Assembly: GCF_004353915.1 (NCBI RefSeq) | Contig: NZ_SMRP01000008.1 | Coordinates: 175,324 to 239,323 of the forward strand | DNA: 64,000 bases | Direction: 5' to 3' | DNA from: Paraburkholderia silviterrae | Lineage (GTDB): Bacteria; Pseudomonadota; Gammaproteobacteria; Burkholderiales; Burkholderiaceae | Shown here: positions 43,971-52,171 of the stretch, piece after piece | How positions within the stretch are numbered: position 1 is the stretch's first letter | How the letters are laid out: each line of letters starts with the position of its first letter | Notes under the pieces: generated by a model | Told to the model about the DNA's origin: nothing | What the model saw: only the letters and a program-made list of their open reading frames with translations | Database searches by the model: none | Position numbers and translations under genes: made by a program

Positions 43971-44204
43971 TTACAGCAGGCCGTGCTGCTGAAGCTTCTT
44001 GCGCAGCGTGTTGCGGTTGATGCCGAGATACTCGGCGGCCAGCGACTGATTGCCGCCTGCCTGCTCGAGCACCACCTCGAGCATCGGTTTTTCGACGCAC
44101 GCCATCACCATTTCGTAGACGTCGTGCGGATTGCTGCCATCGAGATCCTGGAAGTAGATGCCCAGACTCTCGCGGACGGATTGTTCGATGTTGTGCTTGC
44201 TCAT
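43971..44204 (-). CDS. fis: Nucleoid protein Fis
   Basis: DNA-bending growth-phase regulator. The 77-residue product has the C-terminal Fis helix-turn-helix (AGGNQSLAAEYLGINRNTLRKKLQQHGLL; residues 49-77), but is shorter at the N-terminus than the 98-residue E. coli protein, as in other beta-proteobacteria. Start is ATG 44202-44204, overlapping the dusB stop by four bases (ATGA), so dusB-fis are translationally coupled, the widely conserved arrangement. Longer start codons upstream are inside dusB. Confidence 0.95.
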   Translation of the reverse strand: MSKHNIEQSVRESLGIYFQDLDGSNPHDVYEMVMACVEKPMLEVVLEQAGGNQSLAAEYLGINRNTLRKKLQQHGLL

Positions 44205-45265
44205 GCTGCCAGTCGATCGGTGGGTTCGCGCTCGCCGTCTGCGCCGTTTTCGTCGTCGACATAGACGAGGCGCTCGGAAACGGCCTTTTGCTCGTCGAAG
44301 AACTGGTTGACGGCGGCGAGCTGTTCGCGTGTGGTGTCCAGCGTGTTCATGCGATGCCGGAACGCATTGGCGCCACAAAGGCCGCGAGTGTACCAGCCGA
44401 TATGCTTGCGCGCAGTACGCACGCCCGTAAACTCGCCATAAAACGCGTAGTGGTCCTCCAGATGCTCGTTCATGATCGTCTGGATTTCATCGACGCGCGG
44501 GGGCGGCAGCAGCTCGCCCGTGGCGAGGAAATGCTCGATTTCACGAAAGAGCCACGGCCGGCCCTGCGCCGCGCGGCCGATCATGATGGCGTCGGCGCCC
44601 GTCACGGCGAGCACTTCGCGCGCCTTCTGCGGCTTCGTGATGTCGCCGTTGGCGACCACTGGAATGCGCGCGGCGGCTTTGACCGCTGCAATCGTTTCGT
44701 ACTCCGCTTCCCCGTGATAGAGGTCGGCGCGCGTGCGCCCGTGCACTGTCAGCATCGAAATGCCGCTGTCTTCGGCGATGCGCGCGACGCTGAGCGCGTT
44801 GCGGTTCTCGCGGTCCCAGCCCGTGCGGATCTTGAGCGTGACGGGCACGGCATCGGGGCCGATGCCCACGGCGTCCACCACGGCCTTCACGATGCGCGCG
44901 ACGAGCGGTTCGTTTTGCAGGAGCGCGGAGCCGGCCGCCACGTTGCAGACCTTCTTGGCCGGACAACCCATGTTGATGTCGATGATCTGCGCGCCGTTGG
45001 CGACGTTATAGCGCGCCGCTTCGGCCATCATCTCGGGGTCGGCGCCGGCGATCTGCACGGCGATGGGCTCGACCTCGCCCGCGTGGTTGGCGCGGCGCAT
45101 GGTCTTTTCGCTCTTCCAGAGCTGCGCATTGGACGCGACCATCTCCGAGACCGCGTAGCCGGCGCCCAGGCGCTTGCACAGCTGGCGGAACGGCCGGTCC
45201 GTGACGCCCGCCATAGGGGCGACGAACAGGTTGTTACGCAGGGTGTGGCGGCCGATTGTGAACAT
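44201..45265 (-). CDS. dusB: tRNA-dihydrouridine synthase B
   Basis: FMN-dependent enzyme reducing a uridine in tRNA to dihydrouridine. The 354-residue product has the Dus barrel: FVAPMAGVTDRPFR, VQIAGADPEMM, catalytic C101 in DINMGCPAKKV, ADLYHGEA and VVANGDI, and IGRAAQGRPW near the phosphate site. Start ATG 45263-45265. First gene of dusB-fis. Confidence 0.95.
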   Translation of the reverse strand: MFTIGRHTLRNNLFVAPMAGVTDRPFRQLCKRLGAGYAVSEMVASNAQLWKSEKTMRRANHAGEVEPIAVQIAGADPEMMAEAARYNVANGAQIIDINMGCPAKKVCNVAAGSALLQNEPLVARIVKAVVDAVGIGPDAVPVTLKIRTGWDRENRNALSVARIAEDSGISMLTVHGRTRADLYHGEAEYETIAAVKAAARIPVVANGDITKPQKAREVLAVTGADAIMIGRAAQGRPWLFREIEHFLATGELLPPPRVDEIQTIMNEHLEDHYAFYGEFTGVRTARKHIGWYTRGLCGANAFRHRMNTLDTTREQLAAVNQFFDEQKAVSERLVYVDDENGADGEREPTDRLAA

Positions 45266-45517
45266 GATGCGCGGACGAAAGCAGCGCCGCGCCCGGCTGG
45301 CTTCGACGGGTGTCGAAGGCGTTGGCGCGGCTGCGGCTCGAAATGGGGAAACGCATATTTTAGCGTTAACGAGATGTGGGGTCTCGGCTTGCGGACCCTG
45401 GTGTTGTTGTGGGCAAGGCTTCGGAAGCGCAGGTGGTCTCTACAAAAACCCTGACCCTTATATTTGTTGGGTGGCTTGGGGCGCTGTCCCGGGCGCAGGC
45501 TCGCAGGCGAACTTTAC
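45266..45517. other. Intergenic region between dusB and vapC, no gene seen
   Basis: A TAAAAT-like -10 for dusB occurs on the minus strand near 45356-45361. No other feature is supported in this 252-bp gap. Confidence 0.35.
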
Positions 45518-45916
45518 CTAGGCATGAGCTTGCCAGTCCTCAACGCGCAACCCGTCCACGCGTGCAAACTCGCGCACATTGTGTGTGACGAGCGTCAGTC
45601 GACGGGCACGCGCTTGCCCCGCTATCAGCGCATCGTAGGGGCCGATTGGCGTGCCAGCGGCTGCCAGTCGGGCGCGGATCTCGCCAGCGTGTTGGGCGTC
45701 TTCCGCATCGAATGCAACGACCTCAAACTGCAGCGCTTCGACGCGTGCCAGATTTTGCGTCGAACGCTGGCTCTTGTAGGCGCCGTAATACAGTTCGTGA
45801 GCCACGATTGAGGGCAATCCAAAGTCGACCGGCAAGTACGCACGCAACTGCGCCAGCATCGATGTTTCGCCCTTGAGCATGGCGATCACGGCGTTCGTGT
45901 CCAGCAGGAATTTCAT
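45518..45916 (-). CDS. vapC: VapC-family PIN-domain ribonuclease toxin
   Basis: 132-residue PIN-domain nuclease predicted to cut RNA (VapC toxins commonly attack tRNA). Acidic active-site residues are D6 in FLLDTNAVI, E41 in AHELYYGAY, D95 in IGPYDALIAG and the THN motif (THNVREF) at the fourth position. The gene overlaps vapB by four bases (ATGA). It lies at the 3' side of vapB, the normal order for vapBC. Function as a toxin is inferred from family. Confidence 0.92.
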   Translation of the reverse strand: MKFLLDTNAVIAMLKGETSMLAQLRAYLPVDFGLPSIVAHELYYGAYKSQRSTQNLARVEALQFEVVAFDAEDAQHAGEIRARLAAAGTPIGPYDALIAGQARARRLTLVTHNVREFARVDGLRVEDWQAHA

Positions 45917-46155
45917 TCGAACAGATCCAGACCGGGCCGCAGTTGCTCGGCGGGTTGCGTGGTGGCCGCACTTTCGAAGTCGGTGTCGACCGGTCCGATC
46001 AGCTGGGTTAGCCAGGCCCAGTCTTGCGGAACAGGCTCGAGAATCACGGCGGTGCCGTGTCGGCGAATCCGGACCTCTTCTGCATCGAAGCGGAATTCCT
46101 TCGGTAGCCGGACGGCTTGCGACCCGCCATGCTTGAAGATCTTGGCGATATCCAT
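45913..46155 (-). CDS. vapB: VapB-family antitoxin
   Basis: 80-residue AbrB/MazE-type antitoxin. The N-terminal SpoVT-AbrB fold (IAKIFKHGGSQAVRLPKEFRF, EVRIRRHGTAVIL) binds the operator, while the C-terminal acidic/amphipathic tail wraps around VapC. GGGAGG precedes the ATG at 46153-46155 on the minus strand. A perfect 9-bp dyad (46171-46193) lies immediately upstream. Confidence 0.93.
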   Translation of the reverse strand: MDIAKIFKHGGSQAVRLPKEFRFDAEEVRIRRHGTAVILEPVPQDWAWLTQLIGPVDTDFESAATTQPAEQLRPGLDLFE

Positions 46156-46170
46156 GTACGCCTCCCTGTG

Positions 46171-46193
46171 AATATCTACAAATCGTAGATATT
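46171..46193. promoter_or_regulatory. VapB operator candidate
   Basis: AATATCTAC and GTAGATATT form a perfect 9-bp inverted repeat with a 5-nt centre, 16 bp before vapB. It overlaps the -10 of the predicted promoter. Confidence 0.7.
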
Positions 46194-46210
46194 TTACCGC
46201 ATGTATCGAA
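46182..46210 (-). promoter_or_regulatory. Putative vapBC promoter
   Basis: On the minus strand TTCGAT (46205-46210) and TACGAT (46182-46187) are 17 bases apart, with the -10 inside the palindromic operator. Confidence 0.5.
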
Positions 46211-46253
46211 GCGCGCGGCTACGGCTCGAAGATCGGATTTGAAACCGACCCGA

Positions 46254-47657
46254 TCAGCTCCGCTGCCCGAACATCATCTGCCGCGCTAGCGCCGCTTTCA
46301 CCGGCGGCGCGAATTCCAGCGCCGTGAGCGCAAGCCCGCGCAGCGTCGCGAGCGGCGCGAAATCGATGGTGAACAGGCGCGCGAGAGTATCCGTCGCCCC
46401 AATCGTCATGCGGCGGTCGAAGGCGCGGCGGCCCGCGAAGTCGGCGAGCGCGAGCGGCGTGGCGCCGTGCTGCGCGAGGGCGTCGACGAGCGCATGAGCG
46501 TCGCGCAAGCCGAGATTCAGCCCTTGGCCCGCAACCGGATGCAGCGTCTGCGCGGCGTTGCCCACTGCCGCGATGCGGTTGTGGCCCGAGACCAGCGTGT
46601 CGAGCGCGTTCAGGCCGAGCGGAAATGCCGCGCGGCCGTGAATTTGCGTAAAGCGGCCCATCCGGGCGCCGAAGGCGGTGCCGAGCTCGGCGAGGAAATC
46701 GGCGTCGGAAAGCTGGGCGCGGCGCTCGGCCTCGACCGGTGCCGAGCACCATACGAGTGCGTAGTCCGCGCCGCGCACGCCACCCATCGGCAAAAGCGCG
46801 ATCGGGCCTTCTTCCGTGAAGCGCTCCCAGGCCACGTGCGGCTGCGGAGCCGAGACCGTCACCACGCCGACGAGCGCGGTCTGGCCGTAGTCGCGGGTAC
46901 GCTTGGGCGCATGCTTTGGCGTTTGTGCGGGCAGGGCGCTCTCGCGCGCGTCCGTGGTGGCGCCTGCCGCATCTGCCTCGCCCGAAGTCTCGGCGGGTGC
47001 GGCGTGGCGCGCATCGGCAGAGCGTTGGCGTGCCGCGCCTGCCGCTGATTCAGCCCGATTTTCATCGTGGTCTTCGTCCTGTTGCGCCTCGGCGCGCGGC
47101 CGCTTGTGCCCGGACTGCGCTCGATAAAGGCCGCCTTCCGCGTTCACGAGAATGCGCGCGCGCAGCGTGCGCGCGACGCCCGCGCTTTCTACGGGCAGCG
47201 TGACGCCGTCGCGTTCGACGACCGGCTCGTGCGCGTGCGTGTGATGCAGCCAGTGCACGCGCGTGCCGCGCACCGCATGCGCGAGCGTCTGCACGATCGC
47301 GCCATAGCGCGCGACATAGCCGAGCGCGGGCAAGTCGTAGTCGTGCCGGTCGATGAGCGTGCGGCCGAAGTGCCCGCGCTGCGAAACGTGGATGCGCTCG
47401 ATGGGCGTCGCGTCCTGCGGCCACGCGAGCGCCTGCAGCAGCGTGCGGCTGCCCTGCGAGACGGCGATGGCGCGCGGGTCGCCGACGCTGTCGTCCGGGT
47501 CGCGCGCGTCGATCAGCGCGATCGAGAGCGCAGCCGTCGCGCTGCGCCGCGCGAGCCAGCCGGCGAGCGCGAGCCCGACCGGCCCCGCGCCGACGATGAT
47601 GACGTCATACTCGTTGGGCGCGTGGCCGGTCCCGCTTACTGGGTTCACTGCATTCAT
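46254..47657 (-). CDS. UbiH/UbiF/VisC-family FAD-dependent hydroxylase with low-complexity insert
   Basis: Flavin monooxygenase of the ubiquinone-hydroxylase family, 467 residues. Dinucleotide-binding IVGAGPVGLALAGWL at 21-35 and the FAD motif GNAAQTLHPVAGQGLNLGLRDA near the C-terminus are clear; the fold matches UbiH/UbiF/VisC rather than any single ring position. About 70 residues (183-253), rich in D/E/R/A/T, interrupt the domain between VNAEGGLYRAQ and DYGQTALVGVV; the flanks match the family, so this is an in-frame insertion. Position 106 bp downstream of pepP is typical for Burkholderiaceae. Ring position is undetermined. Confidence 0.88.
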   Translation of the reverse strand: MNAVNPVSGTGHAPNEYDVIIVGAGPVGLALAGWLARRSATAALSIALIDARDPDDSVGDPRAIAVSQGSRTLLQALAWPQDATPIERIHVSQRGHFGRTLIDRHDYDLPALGYVARYGAIVQTLAHAVRGTRVHWLHHTHAHEPVVERDGVTLPVESAGVARTLRARILVNAEGGLYRAQSGHKRPRAEAQQDEDHDENRAESAAGAARQRSADARHAAPAETSGEADAAGATTDARESALPAQTPKHAPKRTRDYGQTALVGVVTVSAPQPHVAWERFTEEGPIALLPMGGVRGADYALVWCSAPVEAERRAQLSDADFLAELGTAFGARMGRFTQIHGRAAFPLGLNALDTLVSGHNRIAAVGNAAQTLHPVAGQGLNLGLRDAHALVDALAQHGATPLALADFAGRRAFDRRMTIGATDTLARLFTIDFAPLATLRGLALTALEFAPPVKAALARQMMFGQRS

Positions 47658-47763
47658 GTCGCTGCGTTCACTTCAGATCGTTGGCTTTTCCAGCTCGTTC
47701 GCGAGGCGCGCGGGCGGCCCGCCAGGCATTGGGCGCGCCTGCCGCCGGCGTCACTCGCATGGC

Positions 47764-49251
47764 TCATGGGCCGCGGCGCGCGTCCTGCATCAGCGCCTCG
47801 ATTTCGTCGGCGGCCACGGGCACGCCGCGCGTGATCAGCTCGCAGCCCGTGTCGGTGACGATGGCGTCGTCCTCGATACGGATGCCGATGTCCCAGTAGC
47901 GCTCGGGCACGTCTTCGGCGGCGCGCACATAGAGGCCCGGCTCGATCGTGAGCGTCATGCCGGGCCGCAGCGTGCGCCAGGGCGGCGCAGTGGGGGCGCC
48001 CGGCGCGCTAGCGGAGTTCGCGCTGCTCGTAGTGCTGGTGGCGCTGGCCTGCGCATCGCGCTCGCGGTAGTCGCCGGCGTCGTGCACGTCCATGCCGAGC
48101 CAATGGCCTGTGCGATGCATGTAGAAGCGCGCATAGGCGCGCTCGGCGATCACGTCGTCGACGCTCGCGTAGCGCTGCTTGTCCAAAATGCCCGTGTCGA
48201 GCAGCCCTTGCGCGAGCACGCGCACGGCGGCCTCGTGCGGCGCCTCGAAGTTCACGCCCGCGCGCGTGGCGTCGATGGCGGCCTGCTGGGCCGCGAGCAC
48301 GATCTCGTAGAGCTCGCGCTGGGCGCTGGTATAGCGGCCGCTCGCGGGAAAGGTGCGGGTGATGTCGGAGGCATAGCCGTTCAGCTCGCACGCGGCGTCG
48401 ATCAGGATCAAGTCGCCTTCGCGCACCACCGCGTTGCCGGCCGGATAGTGCAGCACGCAGGCGTTCGCGCCTGTCGCGACGATCGAACCATACGCGGGCG
48501 CCTGGGCGCCGTGCTTGCGGAACGTGTAGAGCAGCTCGGCTTCGATTTCGTATTCGCGCATGCCGGGGCGGCACGCCTGCATCGCGCGCACGTGCGCGAG
48601 CGCCGAGATCTTCGCGGCACGGCGCATGGTGTCGAGCTCGTGCGCGTCCTTGACGATGCGCATGTCGTCGAGCAGCGGCACGAGGTCGTACGCGGCGGCC
48701 GGCGCGGCGACGCCGCTGCGCGATTGCGCGCGCACGGCGTCGATCCAGCGCTTCACTTGCGCGTCGAAGCGGGCGTTGGCCGCGAGCGCGTAGTGCAGCG
48801 CCGGGCGATCGGCGATGAGGCGGGGCACCTGGCTGTCGACTTCGTCGATGGCAAACGCGGCGTCCAGGCCGAACGCCTCGCGCGCGCCGTCCGGCCCGAA
48901 GCGAAAGCCTTCCCACGTTTCGCGCTCGACATTCTTCGCGCGGCAGAACAGGATCGCGGCGGGCTGGTTCTCGCCGGCGCTCGCGTCGAGCACCAGCAGC
49001 GCTTCGGGCTCGGTGAAGCCGGTGAGGTAGTAGAAGTAGCTGTCGTGCCGATACGGATATTCGGCGTCGCGGTTGCGCAGCGCCTCGGGCGCGGTGGGCA
49101 CCAGCGCCACGCCGCCGCCTTTGGCGCGCAATGCGGCGAGCACGCGCTCGCGGCGCGCGCGGTACAGCGCGGCGCCGCCATCGGGGCCGCGCGGCGCATC
49201 GGCAGCGGCGCGCGAGGCGGCCGAGGCGCTTTCCGTGAGGGTCGTGTCCAT
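47764..49251 (-). CDS. pepP: Xaa-Pro aminopeptidase
   Basis: Metallopeptidase removing N-terminal residues before proline. The 495-residue product has an N-terminal creatinase-like domain and a C-terminal pita-bread domain with the metal ligands: two Asp in ILIDAACELNGYASDITRTF, His in HRTGHWLGMDVHD, and Glu in TIEPGLY and RIEDDAIV. A Ser/Ala/Thr-rich segment of ~25 residues interrupts the region before WRTLRPGM. Start ATG 49249-49251 is chosen over upstream codons lacking support. Followed by the UbiH-like gene. Confidence 0.93.
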   Translation of the reverse strand: MDTTLTESASAASRAAADAPRGPDGGAALYRARRERVLAALRAKGGGVALVPTAPEALRNRDAEYPYRHDSYFYYLTGFTEPEALLVLDASAGENQPAAILFCRAKNVERETWEGFRFGPDGAREAFGLDAAFAIDEVDSQVPRLIADRPALHYALAANARFDAQVKRWIDAVRAQSRSGVAAPAAAYDLVPLLDDMRIVKDAHELDTMRRAAKISALAHVRAMQACRPGMREYEIEAELLYTFRKHGAQAPAYGSIVATGANACVLHYPAGNAVVREGDLILIDAACELNGYASDITRTFPASGRYTSAQRELYEIVLAAQQAAIDATRAGVNFEAPHEAAVRVLAQGLLDTGILDKQRYASVDDVIAERAYARFYMHRTGHWLGMDVHDAGDYRERDAQASATSTTSSANSASAPGAPTAPPWRTLRPGMTLTIEPGLYVRAAEDVPERYWDIGIRIEDDAIVTDTGCELITRGVPVAADEIEALMQDARRGP

Positions 49252-49445
49252 CGTGCGATTGTAGCGCCTGTGTAGAACCCGCATCGGCCAGCCAGCGCCG
49301 CGGCGCAAGCCCACTCGCGCAAGACGACGCTGTTGCATCGAGCCGACAGCGCGGATCGGATAAATCCGGTGCCAACGAAGGCGACCCGTCAGAATTGGGT
49401 CATTCCAACGTATACTTCCGCCGGATTCCAGAAAAGGCAGGTGCG

Positions 49446-50057
49446 ATGAAACTTATCGGTTCGCTCGGCAGCCCGTATGTCCGCAAGGCGCGGATCATGC
49501 TCGCCGAAAAGAAAATCGACTACAAGCTGGTGCTTGAAAACGTGTGGGGCGCCGAGACGGCAATCCACGATTTCAACCCGCTCGGCAAGGTGCCGTGTCT
49601 CGTGATGGAGGACGGCGAAGCCGTGTTCGACTCGCGCGTGATCTGCGAATACGTGGACATGCTCTCGCCGGTCGGCAAGCTGATTCCGCAGGGCGGGCGC
49701 GAGCGCGTGGAGGTGCGGTGCTGGGAGGCGCTTGCCGACGGCATGCTCGACGCCGCCGTGCTGATTCGCACGGAGGGCACGCAGCGTACGCCCGAGCAGC
49801 GCTGCGAGGCATGGGTCGCGCGCCAGGAGCGCAAGATTCGCGAGGGACTGAATGCGATGGCCAAGGGCCTCGCGGGCAATGCGTGGTGCGCGGGCAACCG
49901 CTATACGCTCGCCGACATCGCGGTGGGCTGTGCGCTCGGCTACCTCGACTTCCGCATGCCGGAGCTCGACTGGCGCGAGCCGCATCCCAATCTCGCGCGG
50001 CATTTTGAAAAACTCATGCAGCGGCAGTCGTTCGCGGATACGGTGCCGCAGGCGTAA
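49446..50057 (+). CDS. Glutathione S-transferase family protein
   Basis: 203-residue GST (YibF/SspA-like). The N-terminal thioredoxin fold begins MKLIGSLGSPYVRKARIMLAEKKI with the active-site Ser region, and GKVPCLVMEDGEAVFDSRVICEYVD supplies the cis-Pro and glutathione-binding SRVI/ES motif. The C-terminal helical domain has NRYTLADIAVGCALGYLDF. ATG 49446 is used because MKLIGSLGSP is the conserved start; the longer frame from 49395 is unsupported. Substrate unknown. Confidence 0.92.
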   Translation: MKLIGSLGSPYVRKARIMLAEKKIDYKLVLENVWGAETAIHDFNPLGKVPCLVMEDGEAVFDSRVICEYVDMLSPVGKLIPQGGRERVEVRCWEALADGMLDAAVLIRTEGTQRTPEQRCEAWVARQERKIREGLNAMAKGLAGNAWCAGNRYTLADIAVGCALGYLDFRMPELDWREPHPNLARHFEKLMQRQSFADTVPQA

Positions 50058-50100
50058 TGCCCGCGGGCGGCGGCGTGCCGTCGCCTGCATGAAGACGTAA

Positions 50101-50134
50101 AAAAGCGCGCAAACAAGGCTTGCGCGCTTTTTTT
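50101..50134. terminator. Terminator after the GST gene
   Basis: AAAGCGCGCAA pairs with TTGCGCGCTTT around a 7-nt loop, followed by a T7 run. An A-run precedes, so it may also serve the convergent gltB-like gene. Confidence 0.88.
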
Positions 50135-50189
50135 CGCGCCGCCGCCGGGCATGGGCCCGGGCGGCAAGCGGCGCGCAACCATCAAACCA

Positions 50190-51797
50190 TCAAACGATCT
50201 TTTCCACATTCGGCGCGAACGAGTCGCTGCGCGCGACCGGCCACCATTTCTCATACAGCTGATAGCGATAGCGGCCTTCGACCAGGTCGCCAGGCTTCAG
50301 GTACTTGAGCAACTCCGACATCAGCTTCACTTCATACGATGACACGCGCCTCACGATGTGGTGCGCGCGCAGATCGGAGGGGCTCTCGAGGCCCGCGGCC
50401 TGGAGAATTTCTTGCAGCGCGTGCAGCGTGTTGCGATGGAAGTAGTAGACGCGCTCGCCCTTGTCGGGCACGTTCAGCGCGCGCTGGCGCGCCGGGTCCT
50501 GGGTGGCGACGCCGGTGGGGCAGCGGTCCGAGTGGCACTTTTGCGCCTGGATGCAGCCCACCGCGAACATGAAGCCGCGCGCCGAGTTGACCCAATCCGC
50601 GCCGATCGCGAGCGTCTTGGCGATATCGAACGCGGTGATGATCTTGCCGCTCGCGCCAATCTTGATCTTGTCTCGCAGGCCAATGCCCACGAGCGTGTTG
50701 TGCACGAGCAAGAGGCCTTCCTGCAGCGGCGTGCCGATGTGATCGGTGAACTCGATCGGCGCCGCGCCCGTGCCGCCCTCGGCACCGTCCACGACGATGA
50801 AGTCGGGCAGGATGCCCGTCTCGAGCATGGCCTTGGCGATGCCGAAGAACTCCCACGGATGGCCGATGCACAGCTTGAACCCGGTCGGCTTGCCGCCCGA
50901 GAGCTTGCGCAGGCGCTCGACGAATTCGAGCAGGCCGCGCGGCGTGGAGAACTCCGAGTGGCGCGCCGGCGAGACGCAGTCCTGACCCATCGGAATGCCG
51001 CGCGTTTCGGCAATCTCGGGCGTGACCTTCGCGGCCAGCAGCATGCCGCCGTGGCCCGGCTTCGCGCCTTGCGAGAGCTTCACTTCGATCATCTTCACCT
51101 GCGGCTCGTTGGCGAGGCGCTGGAATTTATCGGCGCTGAAGGTGCCGTCGTCGTTGCGGCAGCCGAAGTAGCCCGAGGCGATCTCCCAGATGATGTCGCC
51201 GCCGTTTTCGCGGTGATACTTCGACATCGAGCCTTCACCGGTGTCGTGCGCGAAGCCGCCTTTCTTCGCGCCCAGATTGAGCGCGCGGATCGCGTTGGCC
51301 GAGAGCGCGCCGAAGCTCATCGCCGAGATGTTGAAGATCGACATCGAGTACGGCTGCTCGCGCTGCTCGCCCACCAGCACGCGGAAGTCGCTGCCGGCGA
51401 GCTTCGTTGGCGCGAGCGAATGGCTGATCCATTCGTGGCCGACCGCCTTCACGTCGAGCTCGGTGCCGTACGGGCGGCTGTCGACGGTGTTCTTCGCACG
51501 CTGGTAGACCACGCTGCGCTGCACGAGCGAGAAGGGCTTTTCGTCGGTGTCGTCTTCGACGAAGTACTGGCGGATCTCGGGCCGCACGAATTCGAACAGG
51601 AAGCGCAGATGGCCCCAGAGCGGATAGTTGCGCAGGATGGCGTGGCGCTGCTGGGTCATGTCGTAGATGCCGAGCGCGACGATGAGCGCGGGCACGATGG
51701 CGCACAGCCACGACAGATGATGGAACGCCGCTGCGAGAACACAGGCCGCCAACAGCAGCACTGCACACCACATGGCGAGATAACGTCGGGAAAACAT
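50190..51797 (-). CDS. FMN-binding glutamate synthase-like protein
   Basis: The 535-residue protein carries the glutamate-synthase central/FMN barrel (GltB C-terminal half): MSFGALSANAIRALNLGAKKGGFAHDTGEGSMS, KLSQGAKPGHGGMLLAAKV, DFIVVDGAEGGTGAAPIEF and a Cys-rich IQAQKCHSDRCPTGVATQDP motif resembling the [3Fe-4S] site. The N-terminus has a hydrophobic stretch (MWCAVLLLAACVLAAAFHHL) that could anchor it in the membrane. There is no amidotransferase domain and no GltD partner nearby, so it is unlikely to be the ordinary assimilatory GOGAT; its reaction is not established. Start ATG 51795-51797. Confidence 0.87.
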   Translation of the reverse strand: MFSRRYLAMWCAVLLLAACVLAAAFHHLSWLCAIVPALIVALGIYDMTQQRHAILRNYPLWGHLRFLFEFVRPEIRQYFVEDDTDEKPFSLVQRSVVYQRAKNTVDSRPYGTELDVKAVGHEWISHSLAPTKLAGSDFRVLVGEQREQPYSMSIFNISAMSFGALSANAIRALNLGAKKGGFAHDTGEGSMSKYHRENGGDIIWEIASGYFGCRNDDGTFSADKFQRLANEPQVKMIEVKLSQGAKPGHGGMLLAAKVTPEIAETRGIPMGQDCVSPARHSEFSTPRGLLEFVERLRKLSGGKPTGFKLCIGHPWEFFGIAKAMLETGILPDFIVVDGAEGGTGAAPIEFTDHIGTPLQEGLLLVHNTLVGIGLRDKIKIGASGKIITAFDIAKTLAIGADWVNSARGFMFAVGCIQAQKCHSDRCPTGVATQDPARQRALNVPDKGERVYYFHRNTLHALQEILQAAGLESPSDLRAHHIVRRVSSYEVKLMSELLKYLKPGDLVEGRYRYQLYEKWWPVARSDSFAPNVEKIV

Positions 51798-52171
51798 GGG
51801 GGACTCCTCGATCTCTTGATTCGCTGCGCGTGGCCGGTGGGGCCGCCCGGGTCAGGGGCCGCCCGGGTCAGGGCCGCGCGCGCCGGCCGCGCCCGGGTGA
51901 GGCGCCAGCGTGCCCGAATGATGCCGCAAGTTTGTGAATTTGGCCGGCAGAAAGGCAACAGCCGGGCATGAAACCGGGAATGAAACCGGGGATGGAACAA
52001 CGTATCGCGCGTGGCGAGGATCGCACAGAGGCGATGGGGGAAGGCCGCGCGCGGCGGGCGAGGGCCGACGAGAGGGGCGGTCGAGTCCAGTCGGGCGCGG
52101 ATGGCTTCGGATGCGGCTGGAAGGGAGGGAGGTGAAAAACGCGCGACGCGAGGTGCGCCGCGCGCGTGAGC
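51798..52171. other. Repeat-containing gene-free region
   Basis: 374 bp with no convincing gene. It contains two perfect copies of GGCCGCCCGGGTCAGG (51841-51872) with a degenerate third, and two ATGAAACCGGGR units near 51968-51991. Arg-rich frames on both strands look like GC-skew artefacts. No promoter for the downstream-oriented (minus) gltB-like gene could be assigned with confidence. Confidence 0.45.

Noticed and set aside
42131..44020. 629-codon plus-strand frame opposite ruvC and purH
   Set aside because: It spans two well-identified genes in antisense and shows no domain.
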